Below are positions 1-10,601 of a DNA stretch of 64,000 nucleotides, in pieces. The notes beneath the pieces are model-generated. The model was not told where the DNA came from, searched no databases, and worked only from the letters and a program-made list of their open reading frames with translations. Made by a program: the position numbers and the translations under genes. The stretch spans positions 372,001 through 436,000 of the forward strand of contig NZ_FQWQ01000006.1 in the NCBI RefSeq assembly GCF_900129725.1. Direction: 5' to 3'. This DNA is from Chryseolinea serpens (GTDB lineage Bacteria; Bacteroidota; Bacteroidia; Cytophagales; Cyclobacteriaceae). Numbering within the stretch: the stretch's first letter is position 1; every line of letters begins with the position of its first letter.

Positions 1-46
1 AATTTTTAAAAGCCAGACCGCTTGCCGGGGTAGCACGCTAATTTTA

Positions 47-54
47 TATCTTCG
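47..54 (+). promoter_or_regulatory. Candidate -7 promoter element abutting the M20 peptidase start
   Basis: The element TATCTTCG resembles the Bacteroidota -7 consensus TAnnTTTG with one change. A TTG lies at 22-24, a plausible -33 distance. The start codon at 63 is only 8 bases beyond, so a transcript from here would have almost no leader. Inferred from sequence only. Confidence 0.35.
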
Positions 55-62
55 GAAGAATT

Positions 63-1502
63 ATGGTAAAGCGTATCCTCTGGGTTATTCTGGCATTGAT
101 CGCCGTTTTGGTCGCTATTCTCATATTCAATGCCGTAACGTTCAAATCAAAACAACTACCCATCGCTGCCTTGCCGGCTCCGGCAGTGCCGCCCACGGCG
201 TTGGAACACCTGCAGGAAGCTATTCGCTTTAAAACCATTTCGTTCAATGATTCAACCTTGTTGGACACGGCCCAATTCTTGGGATTTCATCGCTTTTTGG
301 AAAAAACCTATCCGGCGGTGCATTCAAACCTGGTACGGGAAAAAATAAAGAAATATAGCCTGCTCTATTTCTGGAAGGGGAAAAACTCATCGCTGAAACC
401 CATTGTACTGATGGCCCACCAGGATGTGGTTCCCATCGAGGAAGCTTCAAAAAGCAACTGGACGGTCGAACCATTTTCCGGCGACGTGAAGGATGGCTTT
501 ATCTGGGGCCGGGGCTCGGCCGACAACAAGATCAATGTGATCGGCATTTTTGAAACCATCGAAAAACTTCTGAAGGAAAGCTATCAACCGGAGCGAAGCC
601 TCTACTTTGCCTTGGGCCATGACGAAGAACGCGGCGGAACCGGAGCCGTGGCCATCGCCGCGGTTTTAAAGCAACGCGGTGTTTCCGCCGAAATGGTGTT
701 GGACGAAGGCGGGATCGTTACCCGCGAAAAGGTGCCAGGCATGACCAAACCGGTTGCGCTGATCGGCACCGCCGAAAAAGGATACCTGACATTATTGCTT
801 TCGGTTGACAAAAATGGCGGGCACTCCTCCATGCCCGAACAGGAAACGGCGCTCGATATTCTTTCAAAAGCCGTGGTGAACATCCGCCAGCATCCTTTCC
901 CGGCAAATTTTGCGCCGGCAACTGTCGGCTTCATGAACCACGTGGGTCCCGAAATGCCTTATCCTGAAAAATTAGTGTTTGCCAACACCTGGCTTTTTAA
1001 AAGTGTGGTTATCGGCATTTATGAAAAAAGTCCAGGAGGAAACGCTGTGGTCAGAACTACCGCCGTGCCCACGATTTTTAACGCCGGCATGAAAGACAAC
1101 GTGGTACCCACCAAAGCCACCGTCACCATGAACTTCCGCTTGCTCCAGGGTGATGGATCGGAAAAAGTGATTGCCGAAATAAAAAGGATCATTCAAGATG
1201 ACCGCGTGTCGATTGTTGTGTCGAAGGAATTTTCGGCAGAGCCCTCGGCCACTTCACCCGAGGACGGCTTTGGCTATAAACACGTTGACGAAACCGTTAA
1301 AAAAACCTTTGCTGAAACGGTCACAACGCCTTTTCTCATGATCGGCGGGACAGACTCGCGACATTTCGGAGAAATATCGACCAACATCATCAAGTTCAGT
1401 CCCATGACCGATCCGATTGGATTTCATGGTATTGACGAGCGTGTGAGTTTGGAGAGCTATCAGCAGACACTTTGGTTCTATGAACAATTGATCCGTCAGT
1501 AA
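63..1502 (+). CDS. Membrane-anchored M20 family metallopeptidase (PM20D1-like)
   Basis: A zinc-dependent amino-acyl or dipeptide hydrolase of the M20 family, 479 residues. A single hydrophobic segment at residues 5-27 with almost no preceding sequence suggests an N-terminal membrane anchor with the enzyme outside the cytoplasm. The metal-site signature is intact: H119 and D121 in AHQDVV, D154 in GRGSADNK, and the E188-E189 pair in HDEER (catalytic base and ligand). A late GGTDSRHF motif supplies the usual C-terminal ligand histidine. The size and the N-terminal anchor match the carboxypeptidase S / PM20D1 subgroup, which hydrolyses or condenses N-acyl amino acids; the substrate here cannot be told. 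It stands alone and converges on the MOSC gene. Confidence 0.9.
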   Translation: MVKRILWVILALIAVLVAILIFNAVTFKSKQLPIAALPAPAVPPTALEHLQEAIRFKTISFNDSTLLDTAQFLGFHRFLEKTYPAVHSNLVREKIKKYSLLYFWKGKNSSLKPIVLMAHQDVVPIEEASKSNWTVEPFSGDVKDGFIWGRGSADNKINVIGIFETIEKLLKESYQPERSLYFALGHDEERGGTGAVAIAAVLKQRGVSAEMVLDEGGIVTREKVPGMTKPVALIGTAEKGYLTLLLSVDKNGGHSSMPEQETALDILSKAVVNIRQHPFPANFAPATVGFMNHVGPEMPYPEKLVFANTWLFKSVVIGIYEKSPGGNAVVRTTAVPTIFNAGMKDNVVPTKATVTMNFRLLQGDGSEKVIAEIKRIIQDDRVSIVVSKEFSAEPSATSPEDGFGYKHVDETVKKTFAETVTTPFLMIGGTDSRHFGEISTNIIKFSPMTDPIGFHGIDERVSLESYQQTLWFYEQLIRQ

Positions 1503-1508
1503 AAAAAA

Positions 1509-1979
1509 TCAAATGGCGATAACTTCATCGCCGGTCTTGATCAATCCTCCCTGGATCACCTTCGCTGTGATGCCGCCGTGACCTCGCATGGCATTGTATC
1601 CTCCCGTTCCTAAATTTTCTTCCATCCGCGAACAAGGATGACATTCTCCGGAATATTGAAAAACAGCTTCCCCGATAGAAAATTGTTTTCCCTTTAACGC
1701 CAACAAATTGATGCCCTCGACCACGATGTTTCTTCGCGTTAGTTCAGGCTCCACGGATGAGCGACCGAGAAATGACGCCACGTCTTTCAGATGTTCGGCT
1801 TGAATGAAGGTGACCTGGCGTATTCCTGAATTTTTGTAGCGATCGCCTTCAAGCCCGCGGGCTTCGATGGCGACGACCTGGTCGAGCACTTTGACCGGCT
1901 CGCGGCGCTGAGGACGCACGCCGATGTAGACCACCCGGCCCGGCTTGGCAAAACCGTTTTGAAGTTCCTTTAATTCCAT
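1509..1979 (-). CDS. MOSC domain-containing protein
   Basis: A 156-residue protein that is essentially one MOSC domain, the fold shared by the C-termini of molybdenum-cofactor sulfurases and by YiiM-type proteins. Seen: the GxEGDRYK-type segment near residue 45, the conserved cysteine region SGECHPCSRM near residue 110 and a GHGGITAKVI motif near residue 130. Standalone MOSC proteins are thought to handle Moco or sulfur transfer, but none of the usual partners is nearby. I chose the ATG at 1979 rather than the TTG at 1997, since MELKEL begins a normal MOSC N-terminus. It sits downstream of the DUF5916 gene on the same strand with a 73-bp gap. Confidence 0.85.
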   Translation of the reverse strand: MELKELQNGFAKPGRVVYIGVRPQRREPVKVLDQVVAIEARGLEGDRYKNSGIRQVTFIQAEHLKDVASFLGRSSVEPELTRRNIVVEGINLLALKGKQFSIGEAVFQYSGECHPCSRMEENLGTGGYNAMRGHGGITAKVIQGGLIKTGDEVIAI

Positions 1980-2052
1980 CACCAGCGTTCTCTTCAAATT
2001 TAACAGAAGTCGCCGGGCGAAGTTCAGCGAATTTTTAAAATGAATCCGCGTG

Positions 2053-4224
2053 TTAGATGTTCCACCAGTAGGTTAGCTTCACTACCAGCGCCCGGGTTTT
2101 CACGACAAAATTTTCCGGAAAATAATTATCCGTGTAAACGATAAAAAGATCCGAGGCGGGTTTGTAGCGCCACTGCAGGCGAGTGTTGAGGTTCACATTT
2201 TTTAATTGCTGGTTGTACTGAGCGTAGGCTGTGAAGAAAAGCTTGTTGGTCATCGTCACATCCAGCTTTGGGCCGACCAACCAGAACTTGGTTTCCCCCC
2301 AAGGCAGCGGCAGCCGGAGGTCGTTATAATTGAAGGTCACCAAAAGACTCATGTAGGGTTGAAACCGATAGCCTACCTCGCCGCCAATATTGAAACGCGT
2401 TCCGTTGGCATAGTATCCCCCGTAGCGCGTGGAGAGCGCATACGTAAAAATACTCTGGGGCATCGAAGTGAAATCGGCACCAACAGAATTCCACCAGTGC
2501 CGGGTGCCAACGCTGAGGGAATCCTTTCCGGAATTTGTCGGGTCAAAAGCCTGCAGCAATTGCACATAGTCGTGCATGCCGTAGACATTCAGTACGCTTT
2601 GTTTGCGGAAGGTGATGGCATACGAAAAGATGCTTTCGTTGTCGGTTTGTTTGAAGGAAGGGTTGTAGAAGTAGGTCGATGTAATTTTCGGTCCGTGGCT
2701 TAAGATCAATTTTCCTTTGGGAAAAAATAGATACTGCGCGATGGGATTTATCTTGACGTAGTTGCGGCGCGGCACATAGCCCACCTCCGGATTATAGTTT
2801 TGTCCCACCACTTCGTGCTGCCAGCTCAACAACCAGCGGCGTGTCGAATATTGCAGGTTGGCGGCATGCGTGAAATCCTTATCCTTTTTATCCGGACTGA
2901 AGGATTTTAACCCTAAGATTTTTCCCGTCCACACGTTGTTGGACGACGCAAGATTATATTCCAGTCCGATGTTTCGATTGTATTGGGAATACACCGGCAC
3001 CGCAGGATCGTCCGACGGTTCGTAGTTGAGAGACTTTTTGTTGATAAAGATCATCCCGATGTTGGAGCGGGAGAAAACCCGCCGCTGTAAAGCCATGACG
3101 GCGAAATTCTGTCGGGGCAGGTTCTGGCTCTCCACATCGGCGGTTTGCATGTCCATGGCACCGACGCGCCAGTTCTTGTTTATTTTACCGCTGAAGCGGG
3201 CGCCGTATTGAATGGGGACGTTCAACCCGATGCGCCGCGAAAAAAACGGGCGAATGTTGGCGTACCCGAAATTGGCAAAAAGGTCGCCGTTCTCCAGGAA
3301 GAATTGGCGGCGCTCCGGGAAGAAGAGTTCGTAGCGATCGAGGTTCGTTACCTGCCGATCGACATCCACCTGCGAAAAGTCGGGATTCACGGTGAGGTCG
3401 AGGTTGAGCGAAGAGGTGACGGCAACTTTTGCATCCATCCCGATTTCCTTTTTGTAAGTCGTCGATGTGCCGTCGGTAAAATTTTTACTGCCGCCGCCGA
3501 GGGCATAGGGAATCAACGAAATGTTCGGACCCACCTGGGGAGGCGCTTCATCCCAGTTCAGCGTACCGGTGTAGGCCAGCGACGCCGTGGGAAACTGACG
3601 GGGCACGGGCGCCCAGCTGGATTTTTCAGTGGTCTTCAAATCGAGCCTGCTGAAATTGATGCCCCACTGGGTAATGCCTTTTTTATACCGGATCGACTTG
3701 AACGGAATGGCCGCTTCAAACACCCACTTTTCGTCGTCTTTGGTGACAACGGAGGTCCATTTGTTATCCCAGCTCAGGTCAACCTTTCCACCTTCATACA
3801 TAATGCCGTCCCACTGCGCGCCGGCAGCGTTGGCGCCAAACGAGAAGCCGTTGGTCTGGTCTTCGAACGTGTCCATGAAGAGCAGGAAGTTGTCGTTTTT
3901 GCCAAAGGTGAAATCACGGCGCAGCGACTCCACAAAATATCTTCCGGGAAGCAAATGAAAACAGGTGGCGATCAGGTAAAGATGCTCATCGTCGTAGCTC
4001 ATCCTGACTTCCGTTCTCACGCGGGCCGCACTGGTGTCCATGGGGAGCACCATGTAGAAATCAGTAGCCACTTCGGCCTTGCGCCAGGTTTCTTCATCCA
4101 GGATGCCATCGATCTTAATGGGAGAGGATGCCCGGTGGAGGTTTAGCTGATAGGACTCGTTTTTTTTCTGGGCCCAAAGAGAAACGCTCAAAAGGCAAAA
4201 AAGGGTGATAAGGGGGTGTCGCAC
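2053..4224 (-). CDS. DUF5916 outer-membrane protein with N-terminal CBM9-like domain
   Basis: A 723-residue exported protein. Residues 1-18 form a signal peptide ending SLWA-Q. Residues about 30-230 look like a family 9 carbohydrate-binding-like domain, opening with IKIDGILDEETW and containing the DDEHLYL strand. Residues about 240-723 are the DUF5916 region with alternating aromatic strands, ending in a terminal tryptophan-rich strand (LTYWWNI), as in outer-membrane beta-barrels. The function of DUF5916 proteins is not established. The start is GTG; an in-frame TGA lies three codons upstream, so no longer form exists. The gene diverges from marR-fadNAE with about 200 bp between them, so shared regulation is possible. 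Confidence 0.85.
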   Translation of the reverse strand: MRHPLITLFCLLSVSLWAQKKNESYQLNLHRASSPIKIDGILDEETWRKAEVATDFYMVLPMDTSAARVRTEVRMSYDDEHLYLIATCFHLLPGRYFVESLRRDFTFGKNDNFLLFMDTFEDQTNGFSFGANAAGAQWDGIMYEGGKVDLSWDNKWTSVVTKDDEKWVFEAAIPFKSIRYKKGITQWGINFSRLDLKTTEKSSWAPVPRQFPTASLAYTGTLNWDEAPPQVGPNISLIPYALGGGSKNFTDGTSTTYKKEIGMDAKVAVTSSLNLDLTVNPDFSQVDVDRQVTNLDRYELFFPERRQFFLENGDLFANFGYANIRPFFSRRIGLNVPIQYGARFSGKINKNWRVGAMDMQTADVESQNLPRQNFAVMALQRRVFSRSNIGMIFINKKSLNYEPSDDPAVPVYSQYNRNIGLEYNLASSNNVWTGKILGLKSFSPDKKDKDFTHAANLQYSTRRWLLSWQHEVVGQNYNPEVGYVPRRNYVKINPIAQYLFFPKGKLILSHGPKITSTYFYNPSFKQTDNESIFSYAITFRKQSVLNVYGMHDYVQLLQAFDPTNSGKDSLSVGTRHWWNSVGADFTSMPQSIFTYALSTRYGGYYANGTRFNIGGEVGYRFQPYMSLLVTFNYNDLRLPLPWGETKFWLVGPKLDVTMTNKLFFTAYAQYNQQLKNVNLNTRLQWRYKPASDLFIVYTDNYFPENFVVKTRALVVKLTYWWNI

Positions 4225-4358
4225 AAAGCAATTTCACACTCTCAAATCAAATGGGCAAAGCGATATCGGATGGACGGATAACAAAGCGAAAAAAAATTTC
4301 TGTGAAGAGTGGAAAAGGCCACGGGGAGGCTGCAAAGGGCTGTTTCGGAGATTTGTAA

Positions 4359-4387
4359 ACTATTTTATGAAATAGTATGCATGCATA
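4359..4387. promoter_or_regulatory. Two abutting palindromes upstream of marR; candidate operator
   Basis: ACTATTT (4359-4365), four bases, then AAATAGT (4370-4376) is a perfect 7-bp inverted repeat. It shares one base with the perfect 12-bp palindrome TATGCATGCATA (4376-4387). MarR dimers commonly bind such imperfect-to-perfect repeats of 16-20 bp near their own promoter. The block lies between the divergent DUF5916 and marR genes, just upstream of a possible -7 element at 4399. Binding is an inference. Confidence 0.45.
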
Positions 4388-4398
4388 ACAAATTTTAT

Positions 4399-4406
4399 TA
4401 CCTTCG
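4399..4406 (+). promoter_or_regulatory. Candidate -7 element for the marR-fad operon
   Basis: TACCTTCG departs from TAnnTTTG at one position (C for T). The palindromes at 4359-4387 would cover the -33 region, a sensible place for repression. The start codon follows at 4427, leaving a leader of roughly 15 bases. Confidence 0.3.
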
Positions 4407-4426
4407 TTTCCACTTCCTGAAAACGT

Positions 4427-4873
4427 ATGCGGAGAGAAGAAACCGTAGATCACAACATCAAGGCCGCCTGGCATGCTATTTCCAGAATGTACAATCAGCA
4501 GGCCAGCAAACACGATATTACAACATCTATTGGATTTGTTCTACTCAATATTCACTCCGACCAAGGAACTCCCGCCACCAAGATTGCACCGTTGATGGGT
4601 TTGGAAGCCCGCAGCCTCACACGCATGCTGAAGACGATGGAGGAAAAAAAGCTAATCTATCGCGAGCCTGATCCGCTGGACAAACGTTCCGTTAGAATTT
4701 TTTTGACCGCGATGGGCAAACGTAAAAAAGAAGTTTCGCGCGAGACCGTTCTGTTGTTCAACAACAAAGTGCGCGAGCTGGTGCCGGAAAGCAAACTGAA
4801 AATTTTTTTTGAAGTGATGACCGAGATCAACCAGTTGGCTAGTGCCGGCATGGCGGAGATGCAGAAAGTTTAA
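4427..4873 (+). CDS. MarR family transcriptional regulator
   Basis: A 148-residue winged-helix regulator. Residues about 40-100 carry the MarR DNA-binding core: a helix-turn-helix around TKIAPLMGLEARSLTRML followed by the wing with the family signature DPLDKRSVRIFLT. The terminal helices serve dimerisation in this family. It lies 69 bp upstream of the beta-oxidation genes on the same strand, which is common in Bacteroidota, and is presumably their regulator, possibly sensing an acyl-CoA or fatty acid. In Bacillus the equivalent fadNAE operon is controlled by the TetR-type FadR, so the regulator class differs. The ligand is unknown. Confidence 0.92.
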   Translation: MRREETVDHNIKAAWHAISRMYNQQASKHDITTSIGFVLLNIHSDQGTPATKIAPLMGLEARSLTRMLKTMEEKKLIYREPDPLDKRSVRIFLTAMGKRKKEVSRETVLLFNNKVRELVPESKLKIFFEVMTEINQLASAGMAEMQKV

Positions 4874-4942
4874 AACCGGGATAACAGAAGATGACCATCT
4901 ATACTGTAAATTTCAAACCTCTGAAAATAAGAAATAGATAAC

Positions 4943-7342
4943 ATGAAACGATCAATTCGCAAAGTTGCTGTTTTGGGTTCCGGCGTAATGGGATCCGCCA
5001 TTGCATGTCATTTTGCCAACATCGGTTGCCAGGTTCTTCTACTGGACATGGCGCCCAAAGACCTTACCGACGAGGAGAAGGCAAAGGGGTTGTCGCTGGA
5101 CAGCCGGGTAGTAAAAAACAGGATCGTTCAGACTTCGTTTGACCGGTCGATAAAATCCAACCCGGGGCCTATCTACAGCAAGAAGTTCATTTCACGGGTT
5201 GCGTTGGGAAATTTCACCGACGACCTGGCCCGGATCAAGGACTATGATTGGACGATCGAGGTGGTGGTCGAAAATCTGGAGATCAAGAAAAAAATGTATG
5301 ATGAGGTAGAGAAGCACCGCAAGCCGGGCACGCTCATCACCTCCAACACATCGGGCATTCCCATTCACCTGATGACGGAAGGAAGAAGCGATGACTTCAA
5401 AAAGCATTTCTGCGGAACACACTTCTTCAACCCTCCCCGCTATCTCAAATTGCTGGAGATCATCCCCACGCCGCATACGGATCCGGAGATCGTTCAATTC
5501 CTGATGCATTACGGCGATCTTTTCCTTGGAAAAACGACCGTGTTGTGTAAGGACACGCCGGCATTCATTGCCAATCGCGTCGGTGTTTTTTCCATCATGA
5601 AAGTGGTGGATGCGATGAGCAAACTCGATTTGAATATTGATGAAGTGGACAAACTTACTGGCCCGGTGATCGGCCGGCCCAAGTCGGCCACGTTCCGGAC
5701 TTCCGACCTGGTGGGATTGGATACGCTGATCAAAGTAAGCAGCAACTTATACAACGGTTTGCCCAACGACGAAGGCCGCCAGTATTTCAAGTTGCCGGAC
5801 GTGGTATTGAAGATGGAGCAGAACAAATGGCTGGGCGACAAAACCGGACAAGGCTTCTATAAGAAAACAAAAAATGCCAAGGGCGAAACCGAGATCCTGA
5901 CACTGGACCTCAAAACGCTTGAGTATAAAACAAAAGCCAAAGCGAAATTTGCCACACTCGAAACCACGAAGACGATCGACAACCTGAAAGATCGCTTCAA
6001 AGTTTTGTTGGCAGGCAAGGACAAAGCCGGAGAATTTTATCGCGATTCGTTCTATGGCTTGTTTCAATATGCATCGAATCGTATTCCTGAGATCGCCGAC
6101 GAACTTTATAAGATCGACGACGCCGTGTGTGCCGGTTTTGGATGGGAGCTTGGCCCTTTTGAAACCTGGGATGCAGTGGGCGTTGAGAAAGCCGTTGCCG
6201 ATATGGAAGCGACCGGCAGCAAACCCAATCCCTGGGTGAAGGAAATGCTCGCCGCCGGGAACAAATCTTTTTACAAAGTCGAGAACGGCAAGCGCAAGTA
6301 TTACGATATCCCAAGCAAATCCTATAAGATCATTCCGGGCAAGGAGGAATTCATCATCCTCGAAAACCTGAAAGAAAACATCGTTTGGAAAAACGCCGAG
6401 TCGAAAGTTACAGACCTGGGCGATGGGGTGATCAACTTTGCCTGGAGCAGCAAGAGCTATACGTTGGGAAGCTCGGTGATCGAAGGCCTGAACAAGGCAC
6501 TGGACCTGGCGGAAAAAAATTACAAAGGACTCGTCATCGGTCACCAGGGTCCGGACTTCTCTTTGGGTGCGAACCTGGGATTGGTGTTTATGTATGCCAT
6601 TGAACAGGAATATGATGAGATTGATTTTATGGTCCGTCAATTCCAAAACTCGGTGATGCGCATTCGTTATTCCTCGGTGCCGGTTGTGGTTTGCCCGCAA
6701 GGACGCACACTAGGTGGAGGTTGCGAAATGACCATGCACGCCGACATCGCTCAGGCAGCGGCCGAAACCTATATCGGTCTTGTTGAAGTGGGGGTGGGCC
6801 TCATCCCCGGTGGTGGCGGAACAAAAGAATTTACCAAGCGCGTGAGCGATGCCCTGGAAGAAGGCGACGTCGAGTTGAACGCCTTGCAAAATGCCTTCAT
6901 GAATATTGCCACGGCAAAAGTGGCGTTGTCGGCCGAGGAGGCGCGCGAAATGGGCGTGCTTCGAAGCTTGGACCGGATATCAGTAAACAAAGACCGCCAG
7001 TTGCTGGATGGCAAAGCGGCGGTGTTGGAATTGTATGATGCCGGTTACACTATGCCGGTGCCCGCAAAGAATATCAAGGTGCAGGGGCGTGCAGGCCAGG
7101 CGTTGTTCATGGCCGGCGTGCAAGGCATGCGCATGGGGAATTACATTTCGGATCACGACCAAAAGATCGCCCTGAAAATCGCCAACGTCATGTGTGGCGG
7201 CGACCTCACCTCGCCCCAGGAAGTGAGCGAGCAATACTTATTGGACCTGGAACGCGAAGCTTTTGTTTCCCTGACGGGAGAAAAGAAAACACTGGAAAGA
7301 ATTCAATCAATATTAACGGGAGGAAAACCTTTAAGAAACTAA
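4943..7342 (+). CDS. fadN: 3-hydroxyacyl-CoA dehydrogenase / enoyl-CoA hydratase (FadN type)
   Basis: A bifunctional beta-oxidation enzyme of 799 residues performing hydration of trans-2-enoyl-CoA and NAD-dependent oxidation of 3-hydroxyacyl-CoA. The NAD-binding GxGxxG (GSGVMG, residues 12-17) is at the N-terminus, followed by the dehydrogenase motif GTHFFNPPRYLKLLEI. The crotonase-like domain is C-terminal, from about residue 520, with an oxyanion-type segment SLGANL near 545 and GRTLGGGCEM near 587. This dehydrogenase-first order is that of Bacillus FadN (789 residues), the reverse of proteobacterial FadB. The next gene, fadA, starts one base after its stop codon, so the two are surely co-transcribed. 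Confidence 0.95.
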   Translation: MKRSIRKVAVLGSGVMGSAIACHFANIGCQVLLLDMAPKDLTDEEKAKGLSLDSRVVKNRIVQTSFDRSIKSNPGPIYSKKFISRVALGNFTDDLARIKDYDWTIEVVVENLEIKKKMYDEVEKHRKPGTLITSNTSGIPIHLMTEGRSDDFKKHFCGTHFFNPPRYLKLLEIIPTPHTDPEIVQFLMHYGDLFLGKTTVLCKDTPAFIANRVGVFSIMKVVDAMSKLDLNIDEVDKLTGPVIGRPKSATFRTSDLVGLDTLIKVSSNLYNGLPNDEGRQYFKLPDVVLKMEQNKWLGDKTGQGFYKKTKNAKGETEILTLDLKTLEYKTKAKAKFATLETTKTIDNLKDRFKVLLAGKDKAGEFYRDSFYGLFQYASNRIPEIADELYKIDDAVCAGFGWELGPFETWDAVGVEKAVADMEATGSKPNPWVKEMLAAGNKSFYKVENGKRKYYDIPSKSYKIIPGKEEFIILENLKENIVWKNAESKVTDLGDGVINFAWSSKSYTLGSSVIEGLNKALDLAEKNYKGLVIGHQGPDFSLGANLGLVFMYAIEQEYDEIDFMVRQFQNSVMRIRYSSVPVVVCPQGRTLGGGCEMTMHADIAQAAAETYIGLVEVGVGLIPGGGGTKEFTKRVSDALEEGDVELNALQNAFMNIATAKVALSAEEAREMGVLRSLDRISVNKDRQLLDGKAAVLELYDAGYTMPVPAKNIKVQGRAGQALFMAGVQGMRMGNYISDHDQKIALKIANVMCGGDLTSPQEVSEQYLLDLEREAFVSLTGEKKTLERIQSILTGGKPLRN

Positions 7343-7343
7343 T

Positions 7344-8519
7344 ATGGACGCCTATATCGTAGCTGCTAAAAGAACAGCAAACACCCGTGCGAAAAAAGGA
7401 GGCTTTCGCTTTACACGCCCCGACGATTTCGCCACCGATCTGATCAAAGCCCTCGTACAGTCCGTTCCCGGTCTGGAAAACAAAATGGTCGACGACCTCA
7501 TAGTGGGCAATGCCGTGCAGGAAGCCGAGCAGGGTATGCAAATGGGAAGAATGATTGCGCTTACGGCCTTGGGAATCGACAATGCCGGGATGGTGATCAA
7601 TCGCTATTGTGGTTCGGGCGTGGAGGCCATTCACCTGGCGTCGGCAACCATAAAGGCGGGGATGGCCGATTGCATTATTGCCGGCGGCGCAGAATCGATG
7701 TCGCTCGTGCCGGTCATGGGATGGAAGACGGCTTTAAATTACACCATCGCCAAAGAGCATCCGACCTACTACACCAGTATGGGCCTCACGGCCGAAGAGA
7801 TATCGAAACAATATAAGATCTCGCGCGAAGACCAGGATAAGTTCGCCTATGAGTCGCACATGAAAGCCATCCGGGCGCAGAAGGAAGGGAAGTTCAAGGA
7901 GGAGATCCATCCCATTGCCACTAAGGAAATTTTTGTGGATGAATCCGGAAAGAAAAAAACGAAAGAAGCCGTGGTCGATACCGATGAAGGACCGAGACCT
8001 GAAACATCCATAGACGTGTTGGCAAAGTTAAAGCCCGTGTTTGCATTGGGTGGCTCGGTTACTGCCGGAAACTCGTCGCCCACAAACGACGGTGCGGCAT
8101 TTGCCGTAGTGATGTCCGAAAAATTGGTGAAGCAACTGAATCTGAAACCCATCGCGCGCATGGTGAGCTATGCCGTAGCCGGCGTCGATCCGCGCATCAT
8201 GGGCATCGGTCCGGTGGCCGCAGTTCCAAAAGCGCTTCAGCGTGCGGGATTGAAGCTTCAAGACATTGACCTGATCGAATTGAATGAAGCCTTTGCCGCA
8301 CAGTCGCTGGCGGTGATCCGTGAATTGAATATGGATCCCTCAAAAATAAACGTGAATGGCGGAGCGATCGCCTTGGGTCACCCGCTGGGCAGCTCCGGTG
8401 CGCGCTTGTCGCTGACGTTGCTGAAAGAGCTGCAACGGAGAAAAGGAAAATACGGCCTCGTCACGGCCTGTGTTGGCGGCGGACAAGGCGTGGCCGGCAT
8501 TTATGAACTATTGAACTAA
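7344..8519 (+). CDS. fadA: Acetyl-CoA C-acyltransferase (3-ketoacyl-CoA thiolase)
   Basis: Thiolase of 391 residues catalysing the last step of beta-oxidation, CoA-dependent cleavage of 3-ketoacyl-CoA to acetyl-CoA and a shortened acyl-CoA. The catalytic set is intact: nucleophilic C89 in NRYCGSG, H346 in [10 protein letters not shown] and C376 in ACVGGGQG, with the NEAFA motif before them. These positions match classical degradative thiolases. It follows fadN with a one-base gap and precedes fadE by 34 bases. The length equals that of Bacillus FadA. Confidence 0.96.
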   Translation: MDAYIVAAKRTANTRAKKGGFRFTRPDDFATDLIKALVQSVPGLENKMVDDLIVGNAVQEAEQGMQMGRMIALTALGIDNAGMVINRYCGSGVEAIHLASATIKAGMADCIIAGGAESMSLVPVMGWKTALNYTIAKEHPTYYTSMGLTAEEISKQYKISREDQDKFAYESHMKAIRAQKEGKFKEEIHPIATKEIFVDESGKKKTKEAVVDTDEGPRPETSIDVLAKLKPVFALGGSVTAGNSSPTNDGAAFAVVMSEKLVKQLNLKPIARMVSYAVAGVDPRIMGIGPVAAVPKALQRAGLKLQDIDLIELNEAFAAQSLAVIRELNMDPSKINVNGGAIALGHPLGSSGARLSLTLLKELQRRKGKYGLVTACVGGGQGVAGIYELLN

Positions 8520-8553
8520 ACGAATCCCAAGAATCAATATTAAAGAAAGTTTT

Positions 8554-10356
<1,803 letters not shown>

Positions 10357-10360
10357 GTCT

Positions 10361-10454
10361 TTTTAACCGAACAAGAGAAACGCAACGAACGCAAAGTTTG
10401 GCTCCAGCCAGGCTTTGCGTTTTTTCTTTGTGACTTGGCGCCCGGTGGTTAAAA
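10361..10454. repeat. Palindromic intergenic repeat (TTTTAACC...CGCAAAG...CTTTGCG...GGTTAAAA)
   Basis: The outer ends TTTTAACC (10361-10368) and GGTTAAAA (10447-10454) are exact inverted repeats. Inside, AACGCAAAG (10388-10396) pairs with CTTTGCGTT (10413-10421). The right half, with CTTTGTGACTTGGCG before GGTTAAAA, resembles the CTTTGTG/CTTTGCG-rich palindromic repeats found scattered in many Bacteroidota and other genomes. A related element occurs at 45101-45164 in this window. Confidence 0.55.
10388..10425 (+). terminator. Intrinsic terminator after fadE
   Basis: Nine-base-pair stem AACGCAAAG / CTTTGCGTT, with an inner TGGC-TCCA-GCCA hairpin, followed by a run of Ts ending at 10425. It begins 31 bases after the fadE stop codon and would end the marR-fadNAE transcript. 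It forms the core of the larger palindromic repeat at 10361-10454. Confidence 0.65.
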
Positions 10455-10567
10455 CAGCGACTGTTCATATTTGCAAAAACAGCTGTTCAATTCTCAACAA
10501 TTTTGGCAGCAAAAAAACCGAAAAAGGCCCAAATTGAAGCCCTGACGCAGGTCTTAGTTCATTGCAT

Positions 10568-10575
10568 TATTTTTG
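10568..10575 (+). promoter_or_regulatory. Candidate -7 promoter element (exact TAnnTTTG)
   Basis: TATTTTTG matches the Bacteroidota -7 consensus exactly and lies 26 bases before the ATG at 10602. No clear -33 TTTG is seen. It supports starting the small membrane protein at 10602 and not at the upstream TTG. Confidence 0.35.
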
Positions 10576-10601
10576 GTATAGCCTCAACAAAATTCAAACC
10601 T

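Noticed and set aside
3145-4146. 333-residue open frame opposite the DUF5916 gene
   Set aside because: It is antisense to a gene with clear signal peptide and domains; the composition is that of a shadow frame (His/Arg/Val rich, no domain).
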